Assembly (NCBI GenBank): GCA_937911505.1
Contig: CALEMF010000014.1
Location: 62,001-126,000, forward strand
Reading direction: 5' to 3'
DNA length: 64,000 nucleotides
From: an uncultured Cytophagales bacterium
GTDB lineage: Bacteria; Bacteroidota; Bacteroidia; Cytophagales; Thermonemataceae
Positions 26,932 to 35,843 of the stretch are shown here, in pieces (the stretch's first letter is position 1; each line of letters opens with the position of its first letter). Under the pieces are notes generated by a model. The model was not told the origin of the DNA. It did not search any database and saw only the letters and a list, made by a program, of their open reading frames with translations. The position numbers and the translations under genes are program-made.

Positions 26932-29376
26932 CTAATTCCTCAACGGCTTCCCAGTAGTCAGTACGCTTTGGATGCGCTCTAGGGTTTTCTTTTCTCCACA
27001 CAACGACAAGAAGGCTTCTCTTTCTAAATCGAGAAGATACTGCTCTGATACTTCTTGCGGATAGCTCAAGTCACCTCCACAAATTACGTAAGCAAGCTTA
27101 TCGGCGATCTTTTGGTCGTGGTCTGAGATATAACGGCCGTACTTCATACCAGATACTCCTGCTTTGAAAAGCGCAATCCCTCCTTTTCCTTGTACCTTAA
27201 TATTAGTGCGTTCTTTTGCTTGTGAGTAGCCGTGTTCTGCTAGGGCAATGGCTTTTGCCTTTGCATCAGCTAGCAAGCGATTTTTATTAAGTGTGATTTC
27301 ATCCTCTGGACGAATATAGTGCAGGGTCATTGCCTCGTGGGCAGAGGTAGCTACCTTAGCCGTAGCGATGTTCATAAAGGCAGACTGTAAATTGTTGTAC
27401 TCTACATCGCCTGTCTCTAAAGAATCTGATACACGCACAGCCATTTCCTTTGTACCACCTCCAGCAGGAATTAAGCCTACTCCTACTTCTACAAGACCCA
27501 TATAGGTTTCGGCATGCGCTTGTACAGCGTCTGCATGTAAGTTTAGCTCACACCCACCGCCTAGCGCTAGGCCGTGTACGGCTGTTACCACAGGAATGGC
27601 AGAATACCGTGTGCGCATCATGGTTTTCTGGAACTGTGCAATCATCATATTTACCTCGTCCCACTCTTGTTCTACAGAATACATAAGCAACATCGCCAAA
27701 TTGGCTCCTGCTGAGAAGTTATCTCCTCTTCCTGTTACTACCAAACCTCTATAGTCTTTCTCGGCCATTTCTATGGCTTGGTTAAGTCCTTGCATAGGCT
27801 CAGCACCTAAGGCATTCATTTTTGTATGGAATTCTAGACCAAGAATACCATCACCGAGATCATAGATACTTGCGCCAGGGTTGTTCCAAATAATGTTAGA
27901 ACGCTTATTTTCTAAGATAATCAACTCGTCCATTCCTGGGATAGCTTTATAAGCCTTGCTAGGAATGTCATAGTAGTAGCGCTTCCCTTTTTCTACTTTG
28001 TAGAAAGCATTGATGCCTGCTGCCAACATCTCCTTTACCCAATCAGCGGCTTGAGCCCCTTGGGCTTCCATCATTTTTAGACCTTCTTCTACCCCAATCG
28101 CATCCCAAGTTTCAAAAGGCCCCATAGACCAGCCGAAGCCTGCACAAATCGCATCATCTATGCTATACAGGGTATCTGAGATTTCTGGAATACGGTGTGT
28201 AACATAAGCGAATAGATCAGAGAAAGTCTTGCGGTAGAATTCACCAGCTTTGTCTTCTCCCTTTACTAAAACAGGAAAGCGTTCTTTAAGCTCTTCTATA
28301 TTTTTGGTAGACTTCAGGGTATCAAAGCTTACTTTTTCCTTAGAGCGATACTCAAAGGTTGTCAAGTCGAGTGCTAAAATTTCAGACCCCTTCTCTCCTT
28401 TTACTTTCTTATAATAACCTTGCTTGGACTTATCACCCAACCAACCTTTTTCTTTTAAAAATTTCAGCGATTTAGGTAGTTCAAAGGCAGCTTTCGCTTC
28501 ATCGTTGGGTACGTTGGCGGTAAGCCCTTCTGCTACGTGAATAAGCGTATCTAATCCTACTACATCCATAGTGCGGAAAGTAGCCGACTTAGGTCTCCCA
28601 ATGACAGGGCCGGTGAGCTTATCTACTTCTTCTACTTTTAGTCCCATCGCTTCAATGGTATGTAGCCCAGAAAGAATGGCATATACTCCTACACGGTTGG
28701 CGATAAAGGCAGGTGTATCTTTACACAAAACGGTGGCTTTTCCTAAGAAAAGATCGCCATAATTCATTAAAAAGTCTATTACTTCTGGCTTTGTTTTAGG
28801 GCCAGGTATAATTTCTAAAAGACGCAAATAACGTGGTGGATTGAAAAAGTGCGTACCACAGAAATGGGCTTGGAAGTCTTCGCTACGCCCTTCAGACATC
28901 ATATGGATGGGAATACCTGAGGTATTACTGGTGATAAGTGTTCCCGGTTTACGGTATTTTTCAACCTGATCGAAGATAATTTTCTTGATATCAAGCCGCT
29001 CTACTACTACTTCGACGATCCAGTCGCAGTCAGCGATGTGCTTCATATCATCTTCAAAGTTACCCAACTTGATACGATCTATAAAGTCTTTGTTGTATAA
29101 TGAAGCGGGCTTCGTTTTGAGGGTATTGGAAAAAGCTTGGTTCACAATACTATTTCTCACGGCGGGGTGTTCAAGCGTAAGTCCTTTGCTTTTATGGGCC
29201 TCGCTAGGCTCTTTAGGAACCATGTCCATGAGTAGTACTTCGAGACCTATGTTAGCAAAATGACAAGCGATACGACTTCCCATAATACCTGCTCCCAAGA
29301 CAGCTACCTTGCGGATTCTTCTACTTTCGTAGCTTTTTTGAGGGTTGGCGGTTTGTTTCTCTAGGGTTGCTTCCAT
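26932..29376 (-). CDS. fadN: 3-hydroxyacyl-CoA dehydrogenase / enoyl-CoA hydratase, FadN type
   Basis: 814 residues, with the dehydrogenase first and the hydratase last, the order of FadN and the reverse of E. coli FadB. The NAD motif is AVLGAGIMGSRIACHF near residue 30; FCGTHFFNPPRYLRL and the second dehydrogenase domain (about 370-480) follow. The hydratase half (about 510-700) has NFSAGANLAMLL and HGLALGGGCELNLHA for the oxyanion hole. It carries out steps 2 and 3 of fatty-acid beta-oxidation in the cytoplasm and works with the thiolase downstream. Confidence 0.93.
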   Translation of the reverse strand: MEATLEKQTANPQKSYESRRIRKVAVLGAGIMGSRIACHFANIGLEVLLMDMVPKEPSEAHKSKGLTLEHPAVRNSIVNQAFSNTLKTKPASLYNKDFIDRIKLGNFEDDMKHIADCDWIVEVVVERLDIKKIIFDQVEKYRKPGTLITSNTSGIPIHMMSEGRSEDFQAHFCGTHFFNPPRYLRLLEIIPGPKTKPEVIDFLMNYGDLFLGKATVLCKDTPAFIANRVGVYAILSGLHTIEAMGLKVEEVDKLTGPVIGRPKSATFRTMDVVGLDTLIHVAEGLTANVPNDEAKAAFELPKSLKFLKEKGWLGDKSKQGYYKKVKGEKGSEILALDLTTFEYRSKEKVSFDTLKSTKNIEELKERFPVLVKGEDKAGEFYRKTFSDLFAYVTHRIPEISDTLYSIDDAICAGFGWSMGPFETWDAIGVEEGLKMMEAQGAQAADWVKEMLAAGINAFYKVEKGKRYYYDIPSKAYKAIPGMDELIILENKRSNIIWNNPGASIYDLGDGILGLEFHTKMNALGAEPMQGLNQAIEMAEKDYRGLVVTGRGDNFSAGANLAMLLMYSVEQEWDEVNMMIAQFQKTMMRTRYSAIPVVTAVHGLALGGGCELNLHADAVQAHAETYMGLVEVGVGLIPAGGGTKEMAVRVSDSLETGDVEYNNLQSAFMNIATAKVATSAHEAMTLHYIRPEDEITLNKNRLLADAKAKAIALAEHGYSQAKERTNIKVQGKGGIALFKAGVSGMKYGRYISDHDQKIADKLAYVICGGDLSYPQEVSEQYLLDLEREAFLSLCGEKKTLERIQSVLTTGKPLRN

Positions 29377-29446
29377 CTGTTTATGTTTTGAAAAATTTAA
29401 AAATTAGATTGTACGTGTGTCAGTAATCAATACAGCGTAATGGGAC

Positions 29447-29893
29447 TTACCTCATTTCTTCTACAAGTCTTGTGACTTTACGAACTACTTCAAAAAATAC
29501 CTTCAGTTGTTCTTCTGGAATAATTTCGCGTACACTAAAATTAAAACTACGCACTACTTTACGCGCTACTTCCTTTTTCTCTTTGCCTTTTTCTGTAAGA
29601 TGTATACGAACAGAACGCTTATCGTGGAGGTCTTGTTCTCGGTAAATAAGTCCTCTCCCTTCCATGCTTTTTAGTGTACGGGTAATGCTACGGGCTTCTA
29701 ACCCATATAGTGGCGCAATTTTGGTGGCAGGGGTGCCTTCTTCTGCGTCAATGTTGAGTAGAATGAAGCCAATAGAGGCGGTAATATCGTACTTAGCAGC
29801 TTGGGCATTGTACATACGAGAAATAGCATGCCAAGCTGCCTTGATGTTGTAATCTACTGTTTCTTCAGGTTTTAATTTAATATTCTCGAGCAT
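29447..29893 (-). CDS. MarR-family regulator of the beta-oxidation operon
   Basis: 148 residues with a winged helix: PLYGLEARSITRTLKSMEGRGLI is the recognition part, followed by REQDLHDKRSVRIHLT, the wing signature. It is the first gene of the operon, 70 bp ahead of fadN, and likely represses it in response to fatty acyl-CoA or a similar ligand, by analogy with the position of such regulators in Bacteroidetes. A perfect palindrome lies just upstream. Confidence 0.88.
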   Translation of the reverse strand: MLENIKLKPEETVDYNIKAAWHAISRMYNAQAAKYDITASIGFILLNIDAEEGTPATKIAPLYGLEARSITRTLKSMEGRGLIYREQDLHDKRSVRIHLTEKGKEKKEVARKVVRSFNFSVREIIPEEQLKVFFEVVRKVTRLVEEMR

Positions 29894-29916
29894 GTAACAA
29901 ATTTATATAAAAAAAG

Positions 29917-29928
29917 TATGCACGCATA
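29917..29928. promoter_or_regulatory. Candidate MarR operator
   Basis: TATGCACGCATA, a perfect 12-bp palindrome, 24 bp upstream of the MarR-type gene start and 145 bp upstream of the divergent hydrolase gene. A good place for autoregulation. Confidence 0.45.
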
Positions 29929-30073
29929 ATATTTATGCCATTATTCATAGATAAAATTGAATATTATGGAGGTAATAAAGCAAGTTTGCCTTCACTTTAC
30001 CATATACTTTACTTATCTTGAGAATAGAAAATGCTAAAAATTAGTTTCTTTTTCGGATAAAAAATATAAAAGA

Positions 30074-30868
30074 ATGACTCACAAAAATGCGTTATTGATT
30101 ATTGATGCGCAGTATGATTTCTGTCACCCTGAAGGCGCCTTGTACGTACCAAACGCAGAGCAAGATATGAGGCGGCTTGCGCAGTTTATAAACACACATG
30201 TAGAGGTAATCGATCATATCTGTGTTACCTTAGATACCCACTTTGTCAATGATATCTCTCATCCTGCTTTTTGGCAAGACGAAGAGACAAAGACACCACC
30301 GCCTTTTACCCAAATTACTGCAGCCGAAGTGAAAGCAGGTAAGTGGACACCTCGCTTTTTTCCTGAAAAAACAAAGCAATATTTAGAAAATTTGGAAGCT
30401 CAAGGGCAATTTCCTCATTTTATATGGCCTGAACACTGCCTAGCAGGCTCTAAAGGCAATGCGCTCGATGAGCAAGTTATGCAGGCAGTTCTCCACTGGG
30501 CGCACCAGCAGGGAAAAGATTACCAAGTAGTGGTAAAAGGGACGTATCCACTCACAGAACACTTCGGTATATTTGCTGCACAAGTTCCCGAGAAGGATCA
30601 TCCAGAAACCCTTCTTAATAAATCTCTTATTGAGGCACTATACCAATACGATCAAGTATATGTAGCAGGAGAGGCCAAATCGCATTGTGTGGCAACGAGC
30701 ATTCAACAAGCGATGGACTATGCGCCTGATTTGGCTGCAAAGATGACTATCATAGAGGATTGTATGTCTGATGTGGCTGGGCTAGGTCATTTAGGAACCC
30801 CTATCTACGATAGGGCTAAGAAAGAAAATATACCATTTATTACCAGTGATATTACTAAATTGCCCTAG
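30074..30868 (+). CDS. Nicotinamidase-like cysteine hydrolase (isochorismatase fold)
   Basis: 264 residues. The triad is visible as Asp11 (LLIIDAQYDF), Lys155 (VVVKGTYP) and Cys205 (AKSHCVATS). Metal-site residues around Asp54 and His56 (TLDTHF) resemble those of nicotinamidases, which turn nicotinamide to nicotinate in NAD salvage. The protein is longer than PncA of E. coli (about 213), with extra sequence between residues 60 and 120, so another amide substrate is possible. Confidence 0.82.
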   Translation: MTHKNALLIIDAQYDFCHPEGALYVPNAEQDMRRLAQFINTHVEVIDHICVTLDTHFVNDISHPAFWQDEETKTPPPFTQITAAEVKAGKWTPRFFPEKTKQYLENLEAQGQFPHFIWPEHCLAGSKGNALDEQVMQAVLHWAHQQGKDYQVVVKGTYPLTEHFGIFAAQVPEKDHPETLLNKSLIEALYQYDQVYVAGEAKSHCVATSIQQAMDYAPDLAAKMTIIEDCMSDVAGLGHLGTPIYDRAKKENIPFITSDITKLP

Positions 30869-30871
30869 TAT

Positions 30872-31159
30872 ATGGAAATTACCGTAGCACATACAGATAA
30901 TGGCTCTAAAGGCGCTTTTTACATAGAGCAGTCTGAAAAGAGGCTTGCGCAAATGACTTATAGCGTAGCTACTAGTCATCTCATTATTATAGATCATACA
31001 GAGGTGGACGGCTCACTAAGAGGGACAGGTGCTGGTAAAAAGTTAGTAGAGGCAGCCGTTGCCTATGCCAGAGCCAACCAGATCAAGATTTTACCACTTT
31101 GTCCTTTTGCAAAGGCTATTTTTAGTAAGGAAAAACAACTTCAGGATGTCTTGCGTTAG
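30872..31159 (+). CDS. Small GNAT-type acetyltransferase (YjdJ/COG2388-like)
   Basis: 95 residues. LIIIDHTEVDGSLRGTGAGKKLVEAAV holds the acetyl-CoA loop of the compact GNAT family, and ILPLCPFAKAIF is the second conserved part. The substrate is unknown. It starts 3 bp after the previous stop and so shares its transcript. Confidence 0.8.
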   Translation: MEITVAHTDNGSKGAFYIEQSEKRLAQMTYSVATSHLIIIDHTEVDGSLRGTGAGKKLVEAAVAYARANQIKILPLCPFAKAIFSKEKQLQDVLR

Positions 31160-31250
31160 CCATTGTCTACGAGTGGCATAGGAACAATTTTTCCTATTTA
31201 AGCGTTATAACAACATACCTATTATTTTTTAACTTCAAATCTGTCACATT

Positions 31251-31430
31251 ATGATCTACGTAGCTACTCAAGAAGAAAATGATGGTAGCATTACAGCTTT
31301 TCTTGCTAAAAATAAAAATAAATTGAAGGAACTTGGTTTTCGCTGGATCAGCACTTTTAAAAGTGAACAGAATGCTGTCATTTGGATTAATGAGAGCTAC
31401 GGTTTCAACTTTAAAGAGTATCTATACTAA
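31251..31430 (+). CDS. Hypothetical 59-residue protein
   Basis: ATG at 31251 to TAA at 31428-31430. The product starts MIYVATQEENDGSITAFLAK and has FRWISTF and NAVIWINESYGF; composition is normal for a soluble protein with mixed charge. I do not recognise it. It follows the GNAT gene by 91 bp on the same strand. The frame is clean but short, so this is a probable, not certain, gene. Confidence 0.5.
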   Translation: MIYVATQEENDGSITAFLAKNKNKLKELGFRWISTFKSEQNAVIWINESYGFNFKEYLY

Positions 31431-31493
31431 ACTAAAACGGAGTGAACAAATATCTCTTTTTGGTTTCTAGAAGAAAAAGACTTACGCATCTAT

Positions 31494-34235
31494 TTACCGC
31501 TTCATAATTGTTTTACTAAGCGTTTTTCCATTTACTTTATATATGTGTATCTCACTTTTTGTGTCATCATAGGTGAGATGTATAGGTTGTGTGCTTTGCA
31601 GCGGTTCTTCTACCAACCAACCTTTTGTGTCAAAAACATAGGTAAAGCCTGCTTCTTTGTCTGTAACAGCTACAAACCAATTGGTAGTACCATAGTAAAA
31701 GTATTGTACAGCCATCGGAGAAGCGGTAGAAAATTTAGTTTCAAAAAGTGTCTGTCCCTCTAGGCTTAAAAAAGCTACTTTACTAAGTGTTTGTCTAACA
31801 ATGATCGCTGTATTAGCATCCGTACTTTTCACCAGTCTGAAAGTAGTATTGTCAGAAGGTTTCAATAATTGTTTCCGTTTTACTTTACCAGTAAGGCTTA
31901 TCTGTATCACCTCTCCGTTAGTGGAGACTGTATGCAAGAAAGTCTTTGCCTTATTTACCCCTTTTTGTATAAGAAAGTCGCCATCTATCTTTGTATCTAA
32001 ATCAACTGGAAAACCTTTCATTACCTCGCCCCTTCTATTATAACAGTGTACTATACCATTTTCTTGGACTAGTATTAAATGGTCTTTCCCTTGAACACGT
32101 ACCCATTGTGCAGGCCAATTCGCTCTGTAAGTGAGCTTATTAAGTTGCCAGCCTTTAGGTTTTTCACCTTTCTTATTAGTTAAGAACACCTCACCCGCTT
32201 CGTTGGTCAGCCAGTAGCGATATTGTTTATCGTTGTCGTAGTCAAACACATTGAGCGCATTGAGTTTTATTTCTTCTCTGAAACGCTTCGGAAAGTTGGC
32301 CACCTTTCTACCGAGTCGATCAATCAAGTATAAAGTATGCTCAGTAGCTAGTAAATATTGTAGTTTATTGTTTTTATAATAATCTATTTGGTATACATCA
32401 CTTACAATAGGCCCTTCTAGCGCTACACTCCATAGTTGCTTACCTGCTAAAGTAATGAGTTTTAACGCATTGTTAGCATCTTGTAGTAGCAGCTCCTTTT
32501 TTTGGGTATTATGATTGATCACCACAAAAGGTTGTGTAATTGCTTTCTCACTTAGGCGTGTGAGTTGCTGCGCCTTTTGGGTATTGCTTTGTGTTGTTGT
32601 ATCTGTTTTTTTGCTTTTAGCACTTACGTTCATCCATACTCGCCCATTTCTTCCATTGTTCACTTGGAAAGCATAGTAATCGACTTGTTTAAAAAGAAAC
32701 TCATACCGACTAAGAATACGTTGCCAATAAGGCGCAGCTTGGTATTGTAACCACCGCCAAGCTTTTACAGGCTGTACAAAGGTAGTCCAGTTTTGCTTTT
32801 CGGGTATATCATCCAAAAGCGTTGTAAGCCTTACAGATTTTGCCCACACTTCTTCATTCGCTATTTTATCTAGATAAATACGCAATGCCTTGTAATCACT
32901 AGAGAGTACTAGTACGTCTCGAGCTACTTGGGTAACAAAAGATTTTTTGTAACCTGTAAAATTTTGTCCAAGTAGTAGTTGAGGGAAATCGGTAATACCC
33001 AGCTCAAAAATACGATAACGTTGATAAGTCTCTGTAAAGAGGCGTTCTCTTTTTATTTTCGCTACCTGCTCAGCCCAATTTTTTAATAAGGCGGCTGTTT
33101 GAGGGGCATTATCTACTTTTAGAATGAGTATCTTATGCGGGTTTTCTACCTCCTCTTCCAATAGTACTTCTACTACTTCTCTATCACAATGTTTTTCAAG
33201 TGCTTTCCAAGTAATGTCATATTGTTGCGCAAGGGCTTGGCGTCGAGGTATAATCGCTGAGTAGTTGGCTATCCAATAGTACTTGAGATTTTGAAAGAAA
33301 AGAGATGGATCACTTACACTCATCCGATGGAAAAGTGCTGTATTATTGGGCAAGTAATCTCTCAATAAAAAGGGTTGTGCCTCTTGCTTATACCAGATGC
33401 TTGTCCATGGTACTTCCCAGAAATGATGCTCCAACCGACCATTTAGAATGAGCTTATTTTCTACCAGATAGAAATCTAGTTGTGCTTTACCGAGCATTTT
33501 AGCAGTATGCTGTGCTACCTGTTGCTTTGCTGGTAAGTCAAGTAGGTAAGTGTATAATCGCTCAATTTGATTGAAGTTGAAATAAAAGTGTAGCAAGTTA
33601 TTAGGCTTACTAAGCGACTGAAAACTACTGTAGGCAAAAGTATTCTCTTCTCCTTCTTTATACATTTGTATTGCTTCCTCTACTAAAATGGGCGCGAAGC
33701 TTCCTACCCAATAATCATCCTGTATAAAAAAACTGAATTGCTCTCCTGTTTGCCGATGTTTAATGTCAACAATGCGTATCTTCTTGTATAGTCGATTGAT
33801 GACCGCCAGTTGCTTGTCTGCATTGAGGCGCTTAGTGATCGTATTGATCGCTTCACGATCCTGAGGTTGTAAAGGTAGGTAAAATAAAACGCCCAGCTTT
33901 TCTTTAGAAAGTACATGGGCAGAAAAGAGCACATTCTTTTCATTGAACCACGCCAACTGGCTTTTCAATAAAGTAGAAAGGCTTTGGCGACGGGCCGTAT
34001 TAACGCGTACAAAAGGCGTTTTTTGCCAGCGCTGAAGCAAGCGACTTGTAAAGAGAGAATCTAAAAAAGATTGTGGTTTTTCTACCCTTCCTACCAGAAA
34101 GGTTTCTGTAGGGACAAAGTTTGCTAACGAAACTTCCTTCTTCTTAAAAAAAAGGAACCAACTTGCTATCATGCCTACCACCACCAAAGAGACAAAAAGT
34201 CCTATGATCTGCTTCAAATTGACTTTGTGTTCCAT
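31494..34235 (-). CDS. Large membrane-anchored protein of unknown function
   Basis: 913 residues. One N-terminal membrane helix (IIGLFVSLVVVGMIASWFLF, about residues 10-29) and a long outer part. Residues about 30-560 have the look of a DUF3352-type region (FLVGRVEKPQSFLDSLF at its start). From about 570 the sequence repeats short strands such as LITLAGKQLW, LYLIDRLGRKVANFP and FDTKGWLVEEP, suggesting a beta-propeller. No function can be given. It is followed, in gene order, by nothing on the same strand; upstream are a small secreted protein (35 bp) and ThiL. Confidence 0.7.
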   Translation of the reverse strand: MEHKVNLKQIIGLFVSLVVVGMIASWFLFFKKKEVSLANFVPTETFLVGRVEKPQSFLDSLFTSRLLQRWQKTPFVRVNTARRQSLSTLLKSQLAWFNEKNVLFSAHVLSKEKLGVLFYLPLQPQDREAINTITKRLNADKQLAVINRLYKKIRIVDIKHRQTGEQFSFFIQDDYWVGSFAPILVEEAIQMYKEGEENTFAYSSFQSLSKPNNLLHFYFNFNQIERLYTYLLDLPAKQQVAQHTAKMLGKAQLDFYLVENKLILNGRLEHHFWEVPWTSIWYKQEAQPFLLRDYLPNNTALFHRMSVSDPSLFFQNLKYYWIANYSAIIPRRQALAQQYDITWKALEKHCDREVVEVLLEEEVENPHKILILKVDNAPQTAALLKNWAEQVAKIKRERLFTETYQRYRIFELGITDFPQLLLGQNFTGYKKSFVTQVARDVLVLSSDYKALRIYLDKIANEEVWAKSVRLTTLLDDIPEKQNWTTFVQPVKAWRWLQYQAAPYWQRILSRYEFLFKQVDYYAFQVNNGRNGRVWMNVSAKSKKTDTTTQSNTQKAQQLTRLSEKAITQPFVVINHNTQKKELLLQDANNALKLITLAGKQLWSVALEGPIVSDVYQIDYYKNNKLQYLLATEHTLYLIDRLGRKVANFPKRFREEIKLNALNVFDYDNDKQYRYWLTNEAGEVFLTNKKGEKPKGWQLNKLTYRANWPAQWVRVQGKDHLILVQENGIVHCYNRRGEVMKGFPVDLDTKIDGDFLIQKGVNKAKTFLHTVSTNGEVIQISLTGKVKRKQLLKPSDNTTFRLVKSTDANTAIIVRQTLSKVAFLSLEGQTLFETKFSTASPMAVQYFYYGTTNWFVAVTDKEAGFTYVFDTKGWLVEEPLQSTQPIHLTYDDTKSEIHIYKVNGKTLSKTIMKR

Positions 34236-34270
34236 AAAGTAGTTTCCATGTAATATGTGAATTTTATAGG

Positions 34271-34696
34271 CTACCCTACGTAGTCGCCTGTATCCTTTCT
34301 ACAACGCCTTATTTTCTTCTTAATTCTGCTTTTCCAAAAGGGGCCATTTCTAAAAAAAGCTTTAATAGAATTCCCTAAGTTGCTAAAGAAGAAGTTGGTT
34401 TTAGACATACCGTAACCTATGTCTTTAGGGATAATGATAAACTCTATACGTTTCTGCTTGGCGATCTCCTCTGCACAACGATTGCCGTAGAGTACCTCTT
34501 CTGTATCGCGAATATAGATTTGAACATAGTGTGTACTAGAATCTCTTACCACTACCTTATCTTCTCCTTCTATTCGCCACTTTACGTCTTTACCCGTCAC
34601 TAAAGATTTTTCCTCTACAATTTGTACCTCTTGTGCCTGTGTTTGGCTCCACAAACTCCATAATAAGAGAAAACATCCTATGTATCGACTACTCAT
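34271..34696 (-). CDS. Small exported protein, unknown
   Basis: 141 residues. Signal peptide MSSRYIGCFLLLWSLWSQTQ ending AQE. The mature part has VVVRDSSTHYVQIYIRDTEE and a very basic C-terminus (KSRIKKKIRRCRKDTG). I do not recognise a family. It lies 12 bp after thiL and 35 bp before the 913-residue protein, on the same strand, so the three are probably co-transcribed. Confidence 0.65.
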   Translation of the reverse strand: MSSRYIGCFLLLWSLWSQTQAQEVQIVEEKSLVTGKDVKWRIEGEDKVVVRDSSTHYVQIYIRDTEEVLYGNRCAEEIAKQKRIEFIIIPKDIGYGMSKTNFFFSNLGNSIKAFFRNGPFWKSRIKKKIRRCRKDTGDYVG

Positions 34697-34708
34697 ATAA
34701 CCTCCCTT

Positions 34709-35749
34709 TTATGTAGAAAAATGATTCCAGCCTTGTGCTTCTAGCGGAACTAAGCTCTCTCCTCTCGTTGCTAGTTTTGCTCCTTTCTCTTTTTCTGTCA
34801 TGTATCCCACAGTAGTAATATCCGCATGGAGCTTTATCTTCTCGTAGTCTTCTTGTCTGATGGTAAAGAGCAGTTCATAGTCTTCTCCACCATTTAAAGC
34901 ACATACCGTAGGTACAATATTGAAGTCGTTGATAGCTGTATCGTAGGCGACTTGTTCTATGGGCAGCTTATCTTCATACACAACTGCCCCCAACTGCGAC
35001 TGCTTACATAAATGCAATACTTCTGAAGCCAGTCCATCAGAAATATCTATCATAGCCGTTGGTTTAAGCCCCATCGTTTGTAGCTCGTAGATGATATCCA
35101 TACGGGCTTCAGGTTTCAACTGCCTTCCAACTAAGTAATCTTTTCCTGTTAATTCGGGCTGCATATTAGGGTTAGCTAAGTAGGTTTGTTTCTCCCTTTC
35201 TAGCACTTGTAAGCCCAGATAAGCAGCGCCTAGATCGCCTGTGCAGCAAAGAATATCTCCTTTTTGGGCTGTACTCCTATACGTAATTTCTTGTGCGTTG
35301 GTTAGCCCTAAGGCTGTAATGGAAATCACCAAGCCTGTTCTGGAAGAGGTAGTATCGCCTCCTACTAAATCTACTTTATAGTTTTGGCAGGCAAATCGGA
35401 TCCCCTCATATAATTCCTCTACCGCTTCTAAGGAAAAACGATTACTTAGAGCAATGCTTACAGTAATTTGCTTTGGCACAGCGTTCATCGCTGCTATATC
35501 AGAAATATTTACGGCTACCGCCTTATACCCTAGATGCTTTAAAGGCATATAGGTAAGGTCGAAGTGTACCCCTTCTAGTAAAAAATCAGTACTCGTTACC
35601 AACCACTGGTCACCTATGGCCATCACGGCAGCATCGTCAGCAATCCCCTTCACAGTTTCTGGATGGTAATGCGTTACTTTTTGTGCCAACCGTTCAATCA
35701 AGCCAAACTCTCCTAATGTATTAATCTCTGTACGTTGTGATTGTTCCAT
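34709..35749 (-). CDS. thiL: Thiamine-monophosphate kinase
   Basis: 346 residues, normal for ThiL. It phosphorylates thiamine phosphate to the active cofactor. Recognisable are LGEFGLIERLAQ at the start, KGIADDAAVM, VTSTDFLLEGVHFDL for substrate and metals, AVAVNISDIAAMNA, DLVGGDTTSS and the ATP part AMIDISDGLASE. The neighbours, including the divergent glycosyltransferase, have no link to thiamine. Confidence 0.95.
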   Translation of the reverse strand: MEQSQRTEINTLGEFGLIERLAQKVTHYHPETVKGIADDAAVMAIGDQWLVTSTDFLLEGVHFDLTYMPLKHLGYKAVAVNISDIAAMNAVPKQITVSIALSNRFSLEAVEELYEGIRFACQNYKVDLVGGDTTSSRTGLVISITALGLTNAQEITYRSTAQKGDILCCTGDLGAAYLGLQVLEREKQTYLANPNMQPELTGKDYLVGRQLKPEARMDIIYELQTMGLKPTAMIDISDGLASEVLHLCKQSQLGAVVYEDKLPIEQVAYDTAINDFNIVPTVCALNGGEDYELLFTIRQEDYEKIKLHADITTVGYMTEKEKGAKLATRGESLVPLEAQGWNHFST

Positions 35750-35843
35750 ATCTACAAATTTACTGAAAACTTTCCTTTATAGTTTTGTTAATTTTGTAAT
35801 TTTGCTCGCTATTCTAAAGGTTTAGCTTTTTTACTCCGAAAAT

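Noticed and set aside
35755-35804. Several TAnnTTTG boxes between thiL and the glycosyltransferase
   Set aside because: No -33 partner at 19-20 bp for any of them, and one lies only 5 bp from the thiL ATG. The motif is frequent by chance in AT-rich DNA.
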